DNA of 20,543 nt, taken from Elysia marginata. Its lineage: Eukaryota > Mollusca > Gastropoda > Plakobranchidae. A program made the translations under genes and the position numbers. Under the pieces are notes generated by a model. The model had not been told where the DNA came from. It made no database searches and was given only the letters and a program-made list of their open reading frames with translations. The stretch's first letter is position 1; each line of letters opens with the position of its first letter. The stretch spans positions 82,022 to 102,564 of the forward strand of contig BMAT01010734.1 of NCBI GenBank assembly GCA_019649035.1. Direction: 5' to 3'. Positions 1 through 12,100 of the stretch are shown here, in pieces.

Positions 1-483
1 AAAAACCAGAAATGTAAGGTTCACCATCGTCAAAAAATGATTTTTCATGTTTACTAAGCTTACAAACTTCCTGTGACATACGCTTGCTTACGATATATAG
101 CGTCAATTTCTTAGCTGGTAGCTGGTTTCGAGGCTGATAGGAACAACACAATATGAGACACAACTTACTGTGGATTTTAAGTATAAAGCCTACAATATTG
201 CCCTGAGACATTCGCTTTAATATGGTGTAAATAATATTGTCGTATATGGACTTAGGGTTTAAATATGGCCGAATTAAATTATTATAAATTTGACATAAGG
301 AATGATCTTGCTTTATTTACACATCTTAGTAAATAGGACTAAAAATTCAAGAAAAAAATTGTCATACTAAAAGTGAAATATTTCAAAGGAATTTAAGTCA
401 GATGCCAAAGGGCATAAATAAATGTATAAGCGTCACCAACGCACGACAATGGTGTTTAGAAGGCTTAGAAGATAGAGAGGGGG
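1..483. other. Intergenic 5' flank, nothing recognised
   Basis: AT-rich sequence with frequent stops in all frames and no tRNA boxes or repeat units that I can see. No coding signal. Confidence 0.5.

Positions 484-533
<50 letters not shown>
484..533. repeat. Compound (CA)n(GA)n microsatellite
   Basis: About seven AC dinucleotides run directly into about eighteen AG dinucleotides. Open frames across it on both strands are products of the repeat and are not genes. Confidence 0.95.
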
Positions 534-537
<4 letters not shown>

Positions 538-635
538 TAAAAGGCAAATTTACAACACATCACTCCGTGAAACAAAACAAAAAAAACAACCAAACAAACA
601 AACAAAAAAAAAAGACCAATACAATCTAAATTTAT

Positions 636-680
636 ACATACAAACGTTTCGACTTTTTTGTCTTCTTCAGCTACAGGACA
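636..680 (-). ncRNA. Possible degraded type I hammerhead-like motif (Penelope-like element relic?)
   Basis: Read on the minus strand, the order is CTGAAGA (670-664), a short GAC/GTC stem with an A-rich loop (662-651), GAAAC (650-646), GTTTG (645-641), then TA. This is the hammerhead core order CUGANGA, stem II, GAAA, one-base-pair stem III with a four-base loop, UH. Minimal forms like this are known in Penelope-like retroelements. Stem I pairs poorly and there is an extra A before stem II, so it is probably inactive. The motif is short enough to be chance. Confidence 0.3.
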
Positions 681-840
681 TTGCATAGAAAAAAAAGTAA
701 AAATGGTAAAACATTTCTGAATCTTAAGACAAGATCAGATTCTGTATGAAAACATAAATGGACTACCTGTTGCCTCCAAACTTTTTAAAATTAATTATGT
801 ATAGCGCGAAACGCTCCAGAAACCACTTATCTAGCTCTAA

Positions 841-900
841 TACCAATAAAAGTCTTTCTTAAGGTATTATGAAAGACTCCCATATCTTGACTTTATTGGT
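841..900. repeat. Nested inverted repeat
   Basis: ACCAATAAAAGTC near the left end is matched by GACTTTATTGGT on the right. Inside, AGTCTTTC and GAAAGACT form an eight-base stem. AT-rich; function unknown. Confidence 0.5.
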
Positions 901-996
901 GTCCAAAATAAGGACAGCCACTTTGATAAATATTTTTAACCTATAATACATTTACAAAATTAAACAAGAGTCGCAGTAGAGCTGCGTGAATAAAAC

Positions 997-1155
997 TATT
1001 AAAAGGTAAATATTCCAGCCCCTTTCTTTTCTTTTATAGTCGTGTGCCTATTTATGTTTCTTATACGTTTTTATTCTTTTGTCTGATGAAGGTGTCAAGC
1101 CGATAGCTTACCTGTTTCGTCTGTACTATTAGAGCTGAAATATTTACCTTATTAA
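997..1155. repeat. Short inverted-repeat segment with a hammerhead-like CTGATGA
   Basis: AAGGTAAATATTCCAGC on the left faces GAGCTGAAATATTTACCTT on the right (about 1131-1149), giving an imperfect terminal inverted repeat around about 110 bases. Inside is CTGATGA (1083-1089), a GGT/GCC stem and GATA where a hammerhead would have GAAA. It may be a relic of the same element type as at 636-680. Weakly supported. Confidence 0.35.
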
Positions 1156-1387
1156 ATAATTTTCAATTTGAATATTTAAATGTCTGCCCCGGACATCCCA
1201 TTTGCAGTAGGCCTATTTAGCCAAAATTTACCAAAATTACTGTTTCGCATGAAGTGTAACTATACAACAGTATCAACCCACAATTAGCATTGAAATTAAA
1301 ATTGGTCAAATATTTCAAGAAAATCACGCAATCAAAAATTTTCAGAGTTTAGTAAGTGGTAAAGTACACAATCTCTGGACAATTCAA

Positions 1388-1875
1388 ATGCAGTAACTTT
1401 TCTCAAAGCGCAGCAACTCTCCATCCTCGCCACCTCGGGACAACAACCACTGAAGCAAACCGAACGCAGTAACTTGTCTCAACTCAAAGCGCAGCAACTT
1501 TCTATCCTCGCTACCTCGGGGCAAACAACCACTGGGACAAACCAAACGCAGTAACTTGTCTCACCTCAAAGCGCAGCAACTTTCTATCCTCGCTACCTCG
1601 TGGCAAAGAACCACTGAAGCAAACCAAACGCAGTAACTTTTCTCAATTCAAAGCGCAGCAACTTTTTATCCTCGCTACCTCGGGACAAACAACCACTGGG
1701 GCAAACCAAACGCTGTAACTTTTCTCAACTCAAAGCGCAGCAACTTTCTATCCTCGCTACCTCGGGGCAAACAACCACTGGGGCAAATAACGCAGAAGCC
1801 TAACTTGTCTCAACTCAAAGTGCAGCAACTTTCTATCCTCGCTTCCTCGGGACAAACCAATCGCTGTAAACCATC
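1388..1875. repeat. 82-bp minisatellite, about six copies
   Basis: Unit landmarks gcagtaactt recur at about 1390, 1466, 1548, 1630 and 1712, with a changed copy at 1792. Spacing is 76, 82, 82, 82 and 80 bases. Each unit also holds a second similar word, gcagcaactt, and the strings tcctcgctacctcgg and caaccactgg. It is more GC-rich than its surroundings. No open frame runs through it. Confidence 0.92.
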
Positions 1876-2191
1876 TCGAAGAATAGCATCTCTTTACTCC
1901 TAGCTACCTGAAATATTTTTTTTCACTTATTTAATAAATGACAATAAAAGTACATGTAAATTATGACATTGTAGGCTTACTTAAAAAAAAAAATTTAGCT
2001 GAAAACTCTAAATGGTTATAATCGCGGAACCGCAGTTAGAGCAAAATTGTGTTTAATCAGATCACAATAGAAACTGTTTTTTTTTTCATTTAATTTTTAA
2101 AAAAATCTTGAATTACGATTCTGAAAATACTTAGGTATCGACATGCTTACTGAGTACGGACCTGCTAGCCCTATTACGGTACCAAAACTAG

Positions 2192-2265
2192 GGGCAGCGT
2201 GGCGGGGTGGTTAGCGCGTCGGACTTGAGATCTCGAGGTCGCGGGTTCGATTCCCGACCATGTCA
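2192..2265 (+). mobile_element. tRNA-derived SINE head (tRNA-Ser-like pseudo-tRNA)
   Basis: There is an A-box-like TGGCGGGGTGG at 2200-2210 and a perfect B box GGTTCGATTCC at 2244-2254, separated as in a tRNA gene. The loop CTTGAGA would give anticodon TGA. The acceptor arms do not pair and the anticodon stem has an extra base, so this is a tRNA-derived SINE or tRNA pseudogene and not a working tRNA. The SINE body probably runs to the right, but its end is not clear. Confidence 0.7.
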
Positions 2266-2627
2266 TGTTGCAATTCCCCTAGCCTACCCTGAGTTATATA
2301 CGTCGCTCATACTAGTAAAATCATAAGCCTCTAATACAAGTAATAAGACTAGTTATACATGTAGATAAAATAATAAAATACTGCTTTGTACTAGTATATA
2401 TATTGATGAATAGAGATCTACAGAAACGATAGAAGTACGCAAGCAAAGATCGGCTACCAAACCTATTTTGATTTCAATACAAGAGAACAGATTGTTTACC
2501 GTCGGTTACAGAGCCGAGAGTCTAGTTTCACATTGTGTTACAACTTACAAGATATAAGTTTTTCGGCGAATTTTCAAGATCAACTCTTCCGAAAATTTGT
2601 AAGACAATGATCATATGCATTTAAATT

Positions 2628-2830
2628 AAATATCTAGACTCTAATCTATGTAGATCTAGACCTAAATCTAAAAGTCTACAGCTAGATCTAGATTTCTAGC
2701 TTAGTGCATAACCTAGGAGTTAAGAATCTAGATAGACCTAGATCTAGATCTAGAATCTAGCAACTGAACTGGAGAATCTGGATTTTAAAATTTTTCAAGC
2801 TCAATGTACTAGAGTCTAGATCTCTATCAA
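2628..2830. repeat. Low-complexity tract rich in AGATCT and TCTAGA
   Basis: The hexamers AGATCT, TCTAGA and their overlaps recur densely, often as AGATCTAGA. Each is self-complementary, so the tract can form many small hairpins. A smaller patch of the same words is at 4336-4372. Confidence 0.8.
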
Positions 2831-2839
2831 GATAGATGT

Positions 2840-5750
2840 AAATCTACTCAAAGGTGTCAAATCAAAAGAGAGGGGGTGGAAAAGTCATCCAATCGGGAAT
2901 GCGATTTTAAGAGGGAATTAGAGTCAAGAGCCGTTCTTGGCTGAAAGGCAGCCAAGGCGTAAGCGCATTTTCTCTTCTAGTTTTCATTGTTTTGTTTCCT
3001 TCGATCTACTTAGTTTTGCCTTGTTGATTTATCATTTTTCACTTTTAAAATTTAAAACAATAAACCATCTTACTTTTGTAAGTCGAACACTTCAACAGCC
3101 AAAGCAATATCTTTTGTTTTTTCCTCTGTTTTGAAAGCCTAAATTCTCTATAATGACTATGGTTGTGGCATATTGGCTCTGTTGGCCTACTACGTGCTTT
3201 TAATGTTTCATTCATATTTTTTCTAAAAAAACTAAAAGCTTAATGCCTACTTCAGCCATTTTGTTTGGAGTGGAAGAGAAAAGGGAATGTCATAGCAACT
3301 GATTGCAGCTATTGAAGCAAACCGTTGCATGTCTGTATTCTTTATGAGAATGAACCCACACTGGTTTCATTTAGAGCTATCTCAGCAAAGCAAAAAATAA
3401 TGGCTACATTTTTGCGTTTAAGGGAAAAACCTATTGTACCTTTGAAGGAAAAAACTTTAACTTTATTTTTAAAAACCTTTCAATTTCTAGTATAATTATG
3501 TTATGATAAACATTTTGCATGTGGGCCTAAAAATTTAGCAGCTTGTTTTAGTCCTAGCGAAATAGATTTTTCAACGTTGTCCATTACGTATCTAGCGATT
3601 TTTCTTCCTTATAAAATCCATTAAAGACATATTAATTTTACTTATTGTGTTATTGTTATAATTACCAGCAACGTGTCAGTGAAGTAGGAAAGACCTGTCT
3701 AACAATAGGTGTGGTTTATTATTTATTTTATAATTATGTCAATTTTGTATATATATACTAATACAAAACAAATACTTTAAATAAAAGCAAAGATAAAAAG
3801 AGAGCCGCAGGTTGCCGCAGTTAACGTTGAAAAAGACAACGTAGCTTAGATAAATTGAGTGTCTGTTACCAAATATGTTAAAAAATTATTTAAAAATCTT
3901 CGCAATTTTTCTTGGAATGGATCAAGGTAATTACACTTTAAATTATAAGCCTCCGTGAATTTTAAAAAAAGCAGTTTTCTTTTGTTGATAACGCTGAGAA
4001 AGCATTGTTTTTTAGGTCTTGTGTTGGACACGACCTTTCAAACAGGAACAAAAACTCTTGTTTTCCCGCTATTCTCATTCCCGATATATATATTTATATA
4101 TTTTTTGCTCGTCTAACTGCATTTATAAATAGCACACACAGGGATAATTAGGAGAATACCGCTACCGTGGAAGCGCTTGCTGGCTTTCCCCGGTCGATGG
4201 ACCAAGAAGTTGTGTTGCTAAAATTAATAAACAGGAGGTATAAAATAAGGCTCGAGGGGGTATGCAAAAAGAAAAAAAATAAGGGGTGGGGGTGCTTTTT
4301 CGACACCGTAGAGTAGTTAATTGTATATGGAGTATCTAATATCTAGATTTAGATCTTAATCTAAAATCTGGAGAATTTATTTATCTAACTTTAGCACTTC
4401 AGTTGTAAAGCAAGTTTTTTTAAAATTCTCCATCTTTTGATTGGTGTTGTAGAGAAAGTTTGTAAAAAGTAAAATCAATGTTTATTTTTTTTCCTTAGAT
4501 GCTTATCTAAGCAAATTACTCTGTAAAATTTCAACAATGAATGTTATTTTGTTTCCAATTTGTTATAATTCAAAAATAAATAATTATGAATTCACACAAT
4601 CAATCAATCATTCATTCACTCCATATGAGAAAGTCAGACATAACTTCCAGTTCCATCATGCTGGAATAGTCAAGGTGTCACTCTTGAACAGTTACGATCC
4701 CCCAAGAAATATATCGATATCAATACCTTCATTTAGTCAGAGAGAGAGGGTTCTAGAACGCAGCTGTTAAAGTAGTCGACATCAATATGTTTCTATCGAC
4801 TGAGCAAAGTCATGACGGACTGAAAATTTTGTTCAATGCAGGGTGGGCCTTTGACATGATGATGAACAGTGACAAACTGGCATGCTTCACCCATTAGGTG
4901 GGAATTTTAAGGCCTTGGAGCATAATGTATTAAATATAAGGCGTTAAAAGCACGACTTTATACAACAACGTTGACTCCAAGACTGCTGACTTCTTGTGCA
5001 ATTAGTGCTGGGCCTCTGCACTCCCCACCAACCTCAGGTATTATGCCAGATGGAATGTTCATTTTACGACAGATACTAGATCTATGATCCTGCCCTAGAC
5101 AGGCAATGTTTTTAACTAGGCCTAGCTATAAATAGAGAATCCTAGATTTACCTACTATTACTAACCCTGTGTGTCTCTGGGGTGCTTATATTGTAAATGC
5201 TCTGAATCTACAGACGCACCCACTAACCCAGGTAGCTCTCTAGCTTATAAATTTTGTCTACCACTGACCCTGTAAGTTAGGTGGCACTTTTTACCTGTTG
5301 GGGTCCCGCCCACTAATCAGGATCTATGATGACATAAAAGGAACTTTTGCGCCCAAAGTTAAAAGTTACATTTTTATTTCATAAGTATATGTGCTGCCAT
5401 AATTTCCATTTTTGGCAATTTTTGGCTTTTATGTGAAAACAAGTTGTTACCATAGATTCACTTCCAGTGGAAGGAGTTATTTTCTTACAAATGTGCATAC
5501 TCTGAGTGCAAGAGGCAATACTCTAAGAAAAAAATACAAAGAAGAATAACCCACAATTTTTGCCCTTTTTTCCACGTTTTTGAAAAATGGCTTACAATGC
5601 TCCTTGACTTTGTCACAAAACCCTTCGTTATAAATCCCATCAACATTTTTCTCTTCCAAAGGTTTTTATTTTAGATTAAACTGAACTCATCAGGAAATAT
5701 AGATTATATATTAATATAAATTATTATAAAAACTTGTTTTTATTTATATA
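2840..5750. other. Intergenic region, no gene recognised
   Basis: AT-rich DNA with short AT runs such as those near 3750 and 4085. Open frames here (for example 2937-3134, 4537-4770 and minus-strand 5477-5659) are short, show no known motif and have no clear splice partners. I see no RNA gene or clear mobile element in it. Confidence 0.5.
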
Positions 5751-5850
5751 ATCATACCACTTGAACTACCTATTGCCCCTCTCAGTCATCCAGCGTCGTT
5801 GCCCTGGCACCTTCTTGTGTAGTTTGTTGAGGTCTTTTTGGCTTTTGAGG

Positions 5851-6054
5851 GTGAGTAATAATGCTGTTCTGTTAGAGGTTGTTTTTAAGTACAACAGGTA
5901 ATGTAGTTGTTGGCCTCCCTTGTGTGTTGAAAACAACTGTTCATTGCTTTTTTTGCTTAATTTATTATAACTAGAATACTAGTAAAGTAAAAAAGTTGTC
6001 TGTGTCTATTCTGAATTTCAAAGATATAATCTTTTTTTTTTTCAAAATTCTCAG
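5851..6054 (+). other. Possible intron in the 5' UTR of NADSYN1
   Basis: A strong donor-like GAGG/GTGAGT lies at 5847-5856. A T-rich tract with ctcag ends at 6054, 23 bases before the NADSYN1 start codon. Together they would define a 204-base intron and a non-coding first exon ending at 5850. This is inferred from splice-site appearance only. No TATA box or other promoter element can be assigned. Confidence 0.3.
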
Positions 6055-6077
6055 AGTGGGTGTTGTTGGAAATCACC

Positions 6078-6162
6078 ATGGGGAGAAAGGTTGTTGTGGC
6101 GGGCTGTAGCCTCAACCAGTGGGCCATGGACTTCCTCGGCAACATGAAACGCGTTATTGAAA
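6078..6162 (+). CDS. NADSYN1: NADSYN1 coding exon 1
   Basis: Encodes residues 1-28, beginning [15 protein letters not shown], the first strand and helix of the glutaminase domain. The donor is gtaggt, leaving phase 1 (the A of Ser29). The exon probably begins further left as 5' UTR: a T-rich tract ending in ctcag lies at 6031-6054, 23 bases before the ATG. The frame upstream of the ATG stays open to a TAA at 6027, so the start rests on similarity to the family. Confidence 0.93.
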
Positions 6163-9100
6163 GTAGGTCATATATCTAGTTTAGTACTTTCAAACCTGCC
6201 CAAGGCGACCATTGAAGATCAATGGCAATTAAAGTCATGATGGACAGTTGGTCGTATTGATCATCACGCTTGTGAACCTGGAAAAATCTGTTTCTTCTCG
6301 TTTCTGTCTTAATGTAGCAAACAAACTTTCCCTTCTGAGTTCCCATCATGAATGTTGGCAATTTCGGCATTTGATCAAATCATATCTTAGCAAATGCAAC
6401 ATAACGGCATTTCTGCCTCTTTTCATAACTAAAAATTCCTAATCTAATCTGTGGTTATAAGAGGAATCGCATCTGTAAGGCGGCTATTTTGATAGACTAA
6501 ATAAAATGAGTATCAGTTGTCTTGATTGTCTCTCACCACTGCTACCTAGCTCTACCCTTTACATTGCGACCGCAGCTAAACAAGTAGCTAAACCCTCTTA
6601 CAAGGAGGGACCATAGGTAAACCAAAAAAAAGCGAGGGAGTAGAGGCATGCTTTTGTCCCGCCTTGTCATCATCTACATGATCTAGGCACCTGCACGCGT
6701 ATCAGTGTGGCTGTCCATATGTGTGAGAAGTTGGAAAAATCATCCACTTTGGTAAAAAAAAAATGGAAGTTACTTTTTTATATTGACGTCATAGAAGAGG
6801 TTGTCCACAATTAATAACTTTTTGTTTGAAGATGATATGTTGAAATCATAGTTAAAATGAGACATGTTTTATTGATGTTCTTAAGTTGGAGATAGAGTAA
6901 AATATTTTCTTTTTTAGAAGGGCTATAACTATAAATGTGTATCAGCGACATGCAGATGGTTTTTCCAGCTCTTCATACATATAGTCTCGCTGAAGGTCAT
7001 TTTGTTTGTAGGTTTACATGACAGGTAAACAACTAAAAGCGTGGAGTATGGAGGTTTGGGGCAGGGGAGGGAGGGGCAGGATGAAGCTCTGGACTGGGCA
7101 GCTTATTGGTTCTTGTCTGGTCAAGAGTGGTCGACTTGGAGAGGTTTTTTCAAAGGGGATGTAGAGAACAATGTCAGTTGAAAAGGCTGCTTGTGATCGT
7201 TTTGGTAAGGTGGTGAACATGTAGAGAACAATGCCAGTCGAAAAGGCTGCCTGCGGTCGTGTCGGTAAGGTGGTCAACATGAGGAGAATAAAAATATAGT
7301 AAAAATGCAAGTGAGTCATCGGAAAATGACTGTCAGTACAGGTGGTTTGCCTAGATAGGTGGTTGGCAAGGCAGGTTTGAATGCAGTTACATTGCAGATG
7401 CGTGCATTAAAAAAGAACTTCTTAAGGAAACATTGAGATTGGGGATATGGTTTAGTATTCTCTCTTTTTTTGCTTTCTCGCACTCAATCCCTTAAATGCA
7501 ACATCAAATTCCCCTCTGTACTGTAAGAACTTTTCTAAGGTGGATAGGTGTGCAGGTACAATTGGTACGCAGGTACAAAATAGCTTGTTGATCATTCCCC
7601 TTGCAAATTCAGAGTTCTTATGGGTTATTATTTTAAATTTTTACAAAATTAGAAGTTTTGGGCTAATACCATTCTTTCCCACTAAAAGCAAAGATTGGAT
7701 TTACTGTAGACAAAAACAAAACTTATGTATGGCGTACGCACACCGGGCATATGCCCAAGGCAGCAGCAGCCTAAGGTACAGAGCACAATTAAGAGGTTAT
7801 AAAGACTAATGCACTGATGCTAGCTAAAGATCAAAATGTGTCTAGTGTTAAATGTCATCGATGCATAGAAATTATCTACTTAATCTAAGTGAGATTTAAA
7901 TATTCATATTATTAGAATTCCATAGCTCTAAATAATAAACAATTATCAAGTGCAAGAATGCACATTTTGCCATTTAGTCCTAAGTCTAAGGTTAGAAGCT
8001 AAATTTCTAAATTTGACCATTATCCTGATCCATTTGCAGGTATTGACATTGCAAAGAAAAAGGGTGCGCGGTACAGAACAGGACAAGAACTGGAGATAAG
8101 GTAGCACTTTTGGTAGATTTATGATTGGGCACCCTGATTTGAGTTCATTTGGATCAGTAAGAGAAAAGCAGCTCATTGTTATATCGGCCAGTTTCTTCTG
8201 CTTATATTATCCAACAGACGCCATTGAGTAGTCTGTAAGGCTGTTTCTTTGCCCATCTTTGTTATCACCAATCAGCGTTCAAAACTTTTAGATGTTTCTG
8301 CATTCAGTGTAGGCACTCAAGTTTAAAAAAAGTAAAGAGTTAAGTATAAAGCGCCTAATCCACTGATGCTTGAAGCACTTTACATCAGTTCCCCGACAGG
8401 CCATCACCAACCAATTTACCCTCTGATCTTACAGAGAAGCAGCAGTTCAAGGGCATCACTCAAACATGCTGACAAGATTTTTCACTGCCTTTAGCCAGTC
8501 ATTCTTTAAAGCTTGAGTGCGACAAAGAAATGTGTGTAAATAGTCTTTCCCAATGACTAAACTTTGACCTGCAGAACCATGGGCTTGAACCCCAGACTTC
8601 TCGGTCTAAAAGCTAAGTGTCTACCACTCAATCATAATGCCTCACACAATTTTTTCTTGTATTTTTAACTACCAAAGACTCATGTACTTTTAAAATAAGT
8701 CTGTGACCAGTGTGAGGACTTTGTTGAGTTAATCTCATGTAGAGGAAAATAGTTTATTTAACAAGTAGCTTTAGTGTTAAGTGAAAGACTTTGGTGTAAA
8801 CTGGATTTTGTTCTTCTCTTTATTATCTATAACTAGCTAGTGCAGGATTGAATCTGAGAAATGTTTTGATATGAATATTCATAAATCAGAGTAGGCGTGT
8901 ATTTTAAATTTTATATACTTGCTGCTTGGAGCTTTGTATATGAGACTCAACTGACAAAAACAAAAAAATTGTAAAGAAATAATTGTGGACCAGTCATGTT
9001 ATTGATATGTATATTTTCAAAATTTCCTTGTGTGGTTTTCTTTAAAAAAAAACTTATCTTTATTATCAGTATTATATTTTGTTCCTATAATTATTTCTGC

Positions 9101-12100
9101 AGTGGTTACAGCTGTAGTGACCACTTCTTGGAGAGCGACACTTTTCTACACTCGTGGGAGGTCCTGGCACGCATCATTTCTCACCCAGACTGCCAAGATA
9201 TTCTCTGTGACGTTGGAATGTAAGTTTATCCATCTAGTTCAACATGCATGGTTTCAGTGTATTTTTTCTTATTTGCGTAATATATACCATCACACCCGGG
9301 CTGCATATGGTGTTAGTGATATTGCTATCAATACGTATGGTTGTATACCATCTCACATGCAAAAAAAAATTTTTTTTTTTTTTTACATTTAAGAGGCAGT
9401 TATCTGCTACAGCTATGATTATTAACAGGCTGCTCTGCTGATGATTGTGACAAGAAAAAACAGCACTTGATTGTCACAGGCTCTATTTCAGCTTTTATGA
9501 GTTTAGATTCAGACTTTCAGGTGTTTGCACAAGTTAGTCCCGTTCTTATTTCAAGTCTAAAATTCCTGTTACTATATTACAATTTGTTAGACTTAGAGAT
9601 AATTAAGAACATCTGCCCATTGCTAACAATTCTATATTGTATATAAATGGAACTTTCCTGATTGTAGCGAGTCATGTTGAGAAATCACTACAAAGGGATC
9701 CTGATAAAGTCAACACCTGCGGCTGAAAAATGTGTTTACTTTATTAAGCAGGGGTTGACTTTTACCAAAAACATTAACAAATACAAGATGGCACTGCCAA
9801 AGAGGAGTTGACTTTGAGCAAGCATTTCCTTTAAAGATGTTGACTTTCAGTGAATTCCACTGCGCTTACATTGGAGAGAGCTAAAGAGGTGTGTTTTCAG
9901 TGATAAATATATTCATACACATTTTTCACATGTATACCAGTAAAATTTCTTGTCTAAGGGGGTCATAAAACAACTGTGTTTGTATTTAAAATATTCTATG
10001 ACGTTTTTGTTTCCTTTTCTTTTCCTCAGGCCAGTAATGCACAAAAATGTGTCCTACAACTGTAGGGTGTTTTTTCTTAACAAGTAAGTCATGTAGATTT
10101 GTGGCAATTACAAAAAAAAATTGCAATCTTAAGGTTTCAGCTCTTAAAAATTTTTTTTCATTCTTAACTCTTTTCGTCTCAATGCGTTTCCCAGTTGATA
10201 CCCAGCTTATTATTAGCTTACATGATGAATAATACATAATAAGGTACCTGTATTGATTGAATATCACCAGGAAAGTTTTGCTGATTCGACCGAAGATCAT
10301 GTTGTGTAATGAAGGCAACTACCGGGAACCGCGCTGGTTCACTGCTTGGACTAAACTTAAACAGACTGAAGATCACTTCCTGCCGAGGATGATTCAGGAT
10401 ATCACGGGGCAGGTGGGTCGTGGCGTTATCAACCAGGCCACATGAGTATTACAGTCTCGTTGGGTAGTGGCGTTTTCAACTAGGGCCCGAAGTCACAACA
10501 CTGTAATAACATAGTCTGACGTTAGCTTAGTTCACTCTACGCCGCATGCACAACAGTCACGCAGGCCCCCTTCTAGCTAATACAGACTTTTATCCTCATT
10601 AACGGGCGCAAGAGCTATCACACATGCGCAAAATCATTTCCTGTTACTTTTCCCTTTCGTTTCCATTGTTCATCGGCTTGGCGCATGTGCGGTAGACTGT
10701 GACGCCTGACTGCCAGCCTCATATTGGCACTTGGAATTCACGTCCCCTTAGGCTAGAAAGAGCCCGATTTAACATAGACATGTGAAAGAGCCTTTTTACT
10801 TCCAGGGGCAGCAAACCTGTGATCTTTTTTCTTTTAAAGTTAAATGCCGAGAGAGAAATGGGACAATTGAACTAAAAGGCTATCTTCAGAGCTGATCAAC
10901 TTTGCCTACAGTTTAATTATAGCTGTTATTGGTTCATTTTTCTTTGTTACTTTAACTATGTTTATTCAGGATATCGCTGATTATTCTGACTGTTGTTGTT
11001 TATTTATCAACTCTTTTACCTCAAGAGTGTTATAATTAAGGCCATCGAAGTGGTTGAGGGTTTTTTTTTACCACAAAAGACTCTTTCCCATCTAAAACTA
11101 ACAGCCCACCACTTGTATAAAGCCAATGGACTTCAATGATCGAGCCGCATCAGTGGCCGTTGCTTATTTACATAGCTTAGTCGCAAGTTACACAACCATT
11201 TGAGGCCGTGTTAGTTAGTCGGCACTGTGCGTTGTGCTTATCCCTAGTAGCTGCTTGTGTATACTGAAGTAGTGGTACATCCTGATTAAAATGATTTTGA
11301 CGGTCGTCCAAATTTATTTTGGTATTGTGACTTCAGGGCTAGGACACATGAGTATTAGTCTTGGTTGGTAGTGGCGTTATCAACTAGGACACAGCCATGG
11401 ACAAACAAAATGCAGTATCTCTCATACAGTTTACACTACGGATACTGCTTTTCGTTTGTCTAGAGCAGTACAGTCTCATGTGTTTATAATATCAGTTCAA
11501 CTTTCTGCTAGAAAAAAACTATTAAAGTTCCCTTGTTGACTTGGTGAGTACAACAATCATGGGTGCCTATAGCATCAGTTTTACGTTTGATTTTTATTCA
11601 GGGGAAGTCATATCATCTAAACTCAATAACAAACTATCTTAGGTTTTAAGAACTTCTTTTATGGCAGGCCTTAAGAGAACTCTAAAACTATAAATGTTGA
11701 ACTTTTTTTGTTTGTAGTATCATAGTACTTTGACATTAGGTTTATTTTAGTTTCATTACTATAAAAAATTGTATAAAAAAATTGTGTAAATGTTTAACCT
11801 TCTGCCCAGGGTGAAACACAACATCTAAACATTAGGTTTATTTTAGCTTCATAGCTACCAAGAATTGTACCAACAGATTTTGTGGATAATCAATTTTTTA
11901 TTTCTAATCAATTGTAGCACCAAAGTCTTAGCTTTTTTTTTAGCTTCATTCATAGCCCCAAAACATTAGGTTTATTTTAACTTTGTAACTACGAAGAATT
12001 GTACAACAGAATCCAGATGCTTTTATCAAATATTCTGGTAAATTAAAATATAGATAATCTTTTTCCCCATGGAGTTAAACATACCTGGACTTGACTGTGT

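Noticed and set aside
402..686. Overlapping open frames on both strands with long Arg-Glu or Leu-Ser repeats
   Set aside because: They are the translation of the CA/GA microsatellite and have no other protein character.
1388..1875. CRISPR-like array
   Set aside because: The full 82-bp unit repeats with no unique spacers, and the genome is eukaryotic, so it is a minisatellite.
2192..2265. Functional tRNA-Ser(TGA) gene
   Set aside because: The internal promoter boxes are good, but the acceptor stem does not pair and the anticodon stem is irregular, so a SINE head or pseudogene fits better.
5477..5659. Minus-strand 60-codon frame beginning MEEKNVDGIYNEGF
   Set aside because: It has a Met start and mixed composition but no family I recognise, no splice context and no partner exons. 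Evidence is too thin to call a gene.
7014..7319. Minus-strand 101-codon frame with a 20-residue internal repeat
   Set aside because: It lies inside intron 1 and the repeat is just the 60-bp DNA duplication, whose length is a multiple of three. No known domain.
9030..9392. 120-codon frame overlapping exon 3
   Set aside because: It is in a different frame from NADSYN1, runs through both splice sites and encodes low-complexity Phe-rich ends. The conserved frame gives the family sequence.
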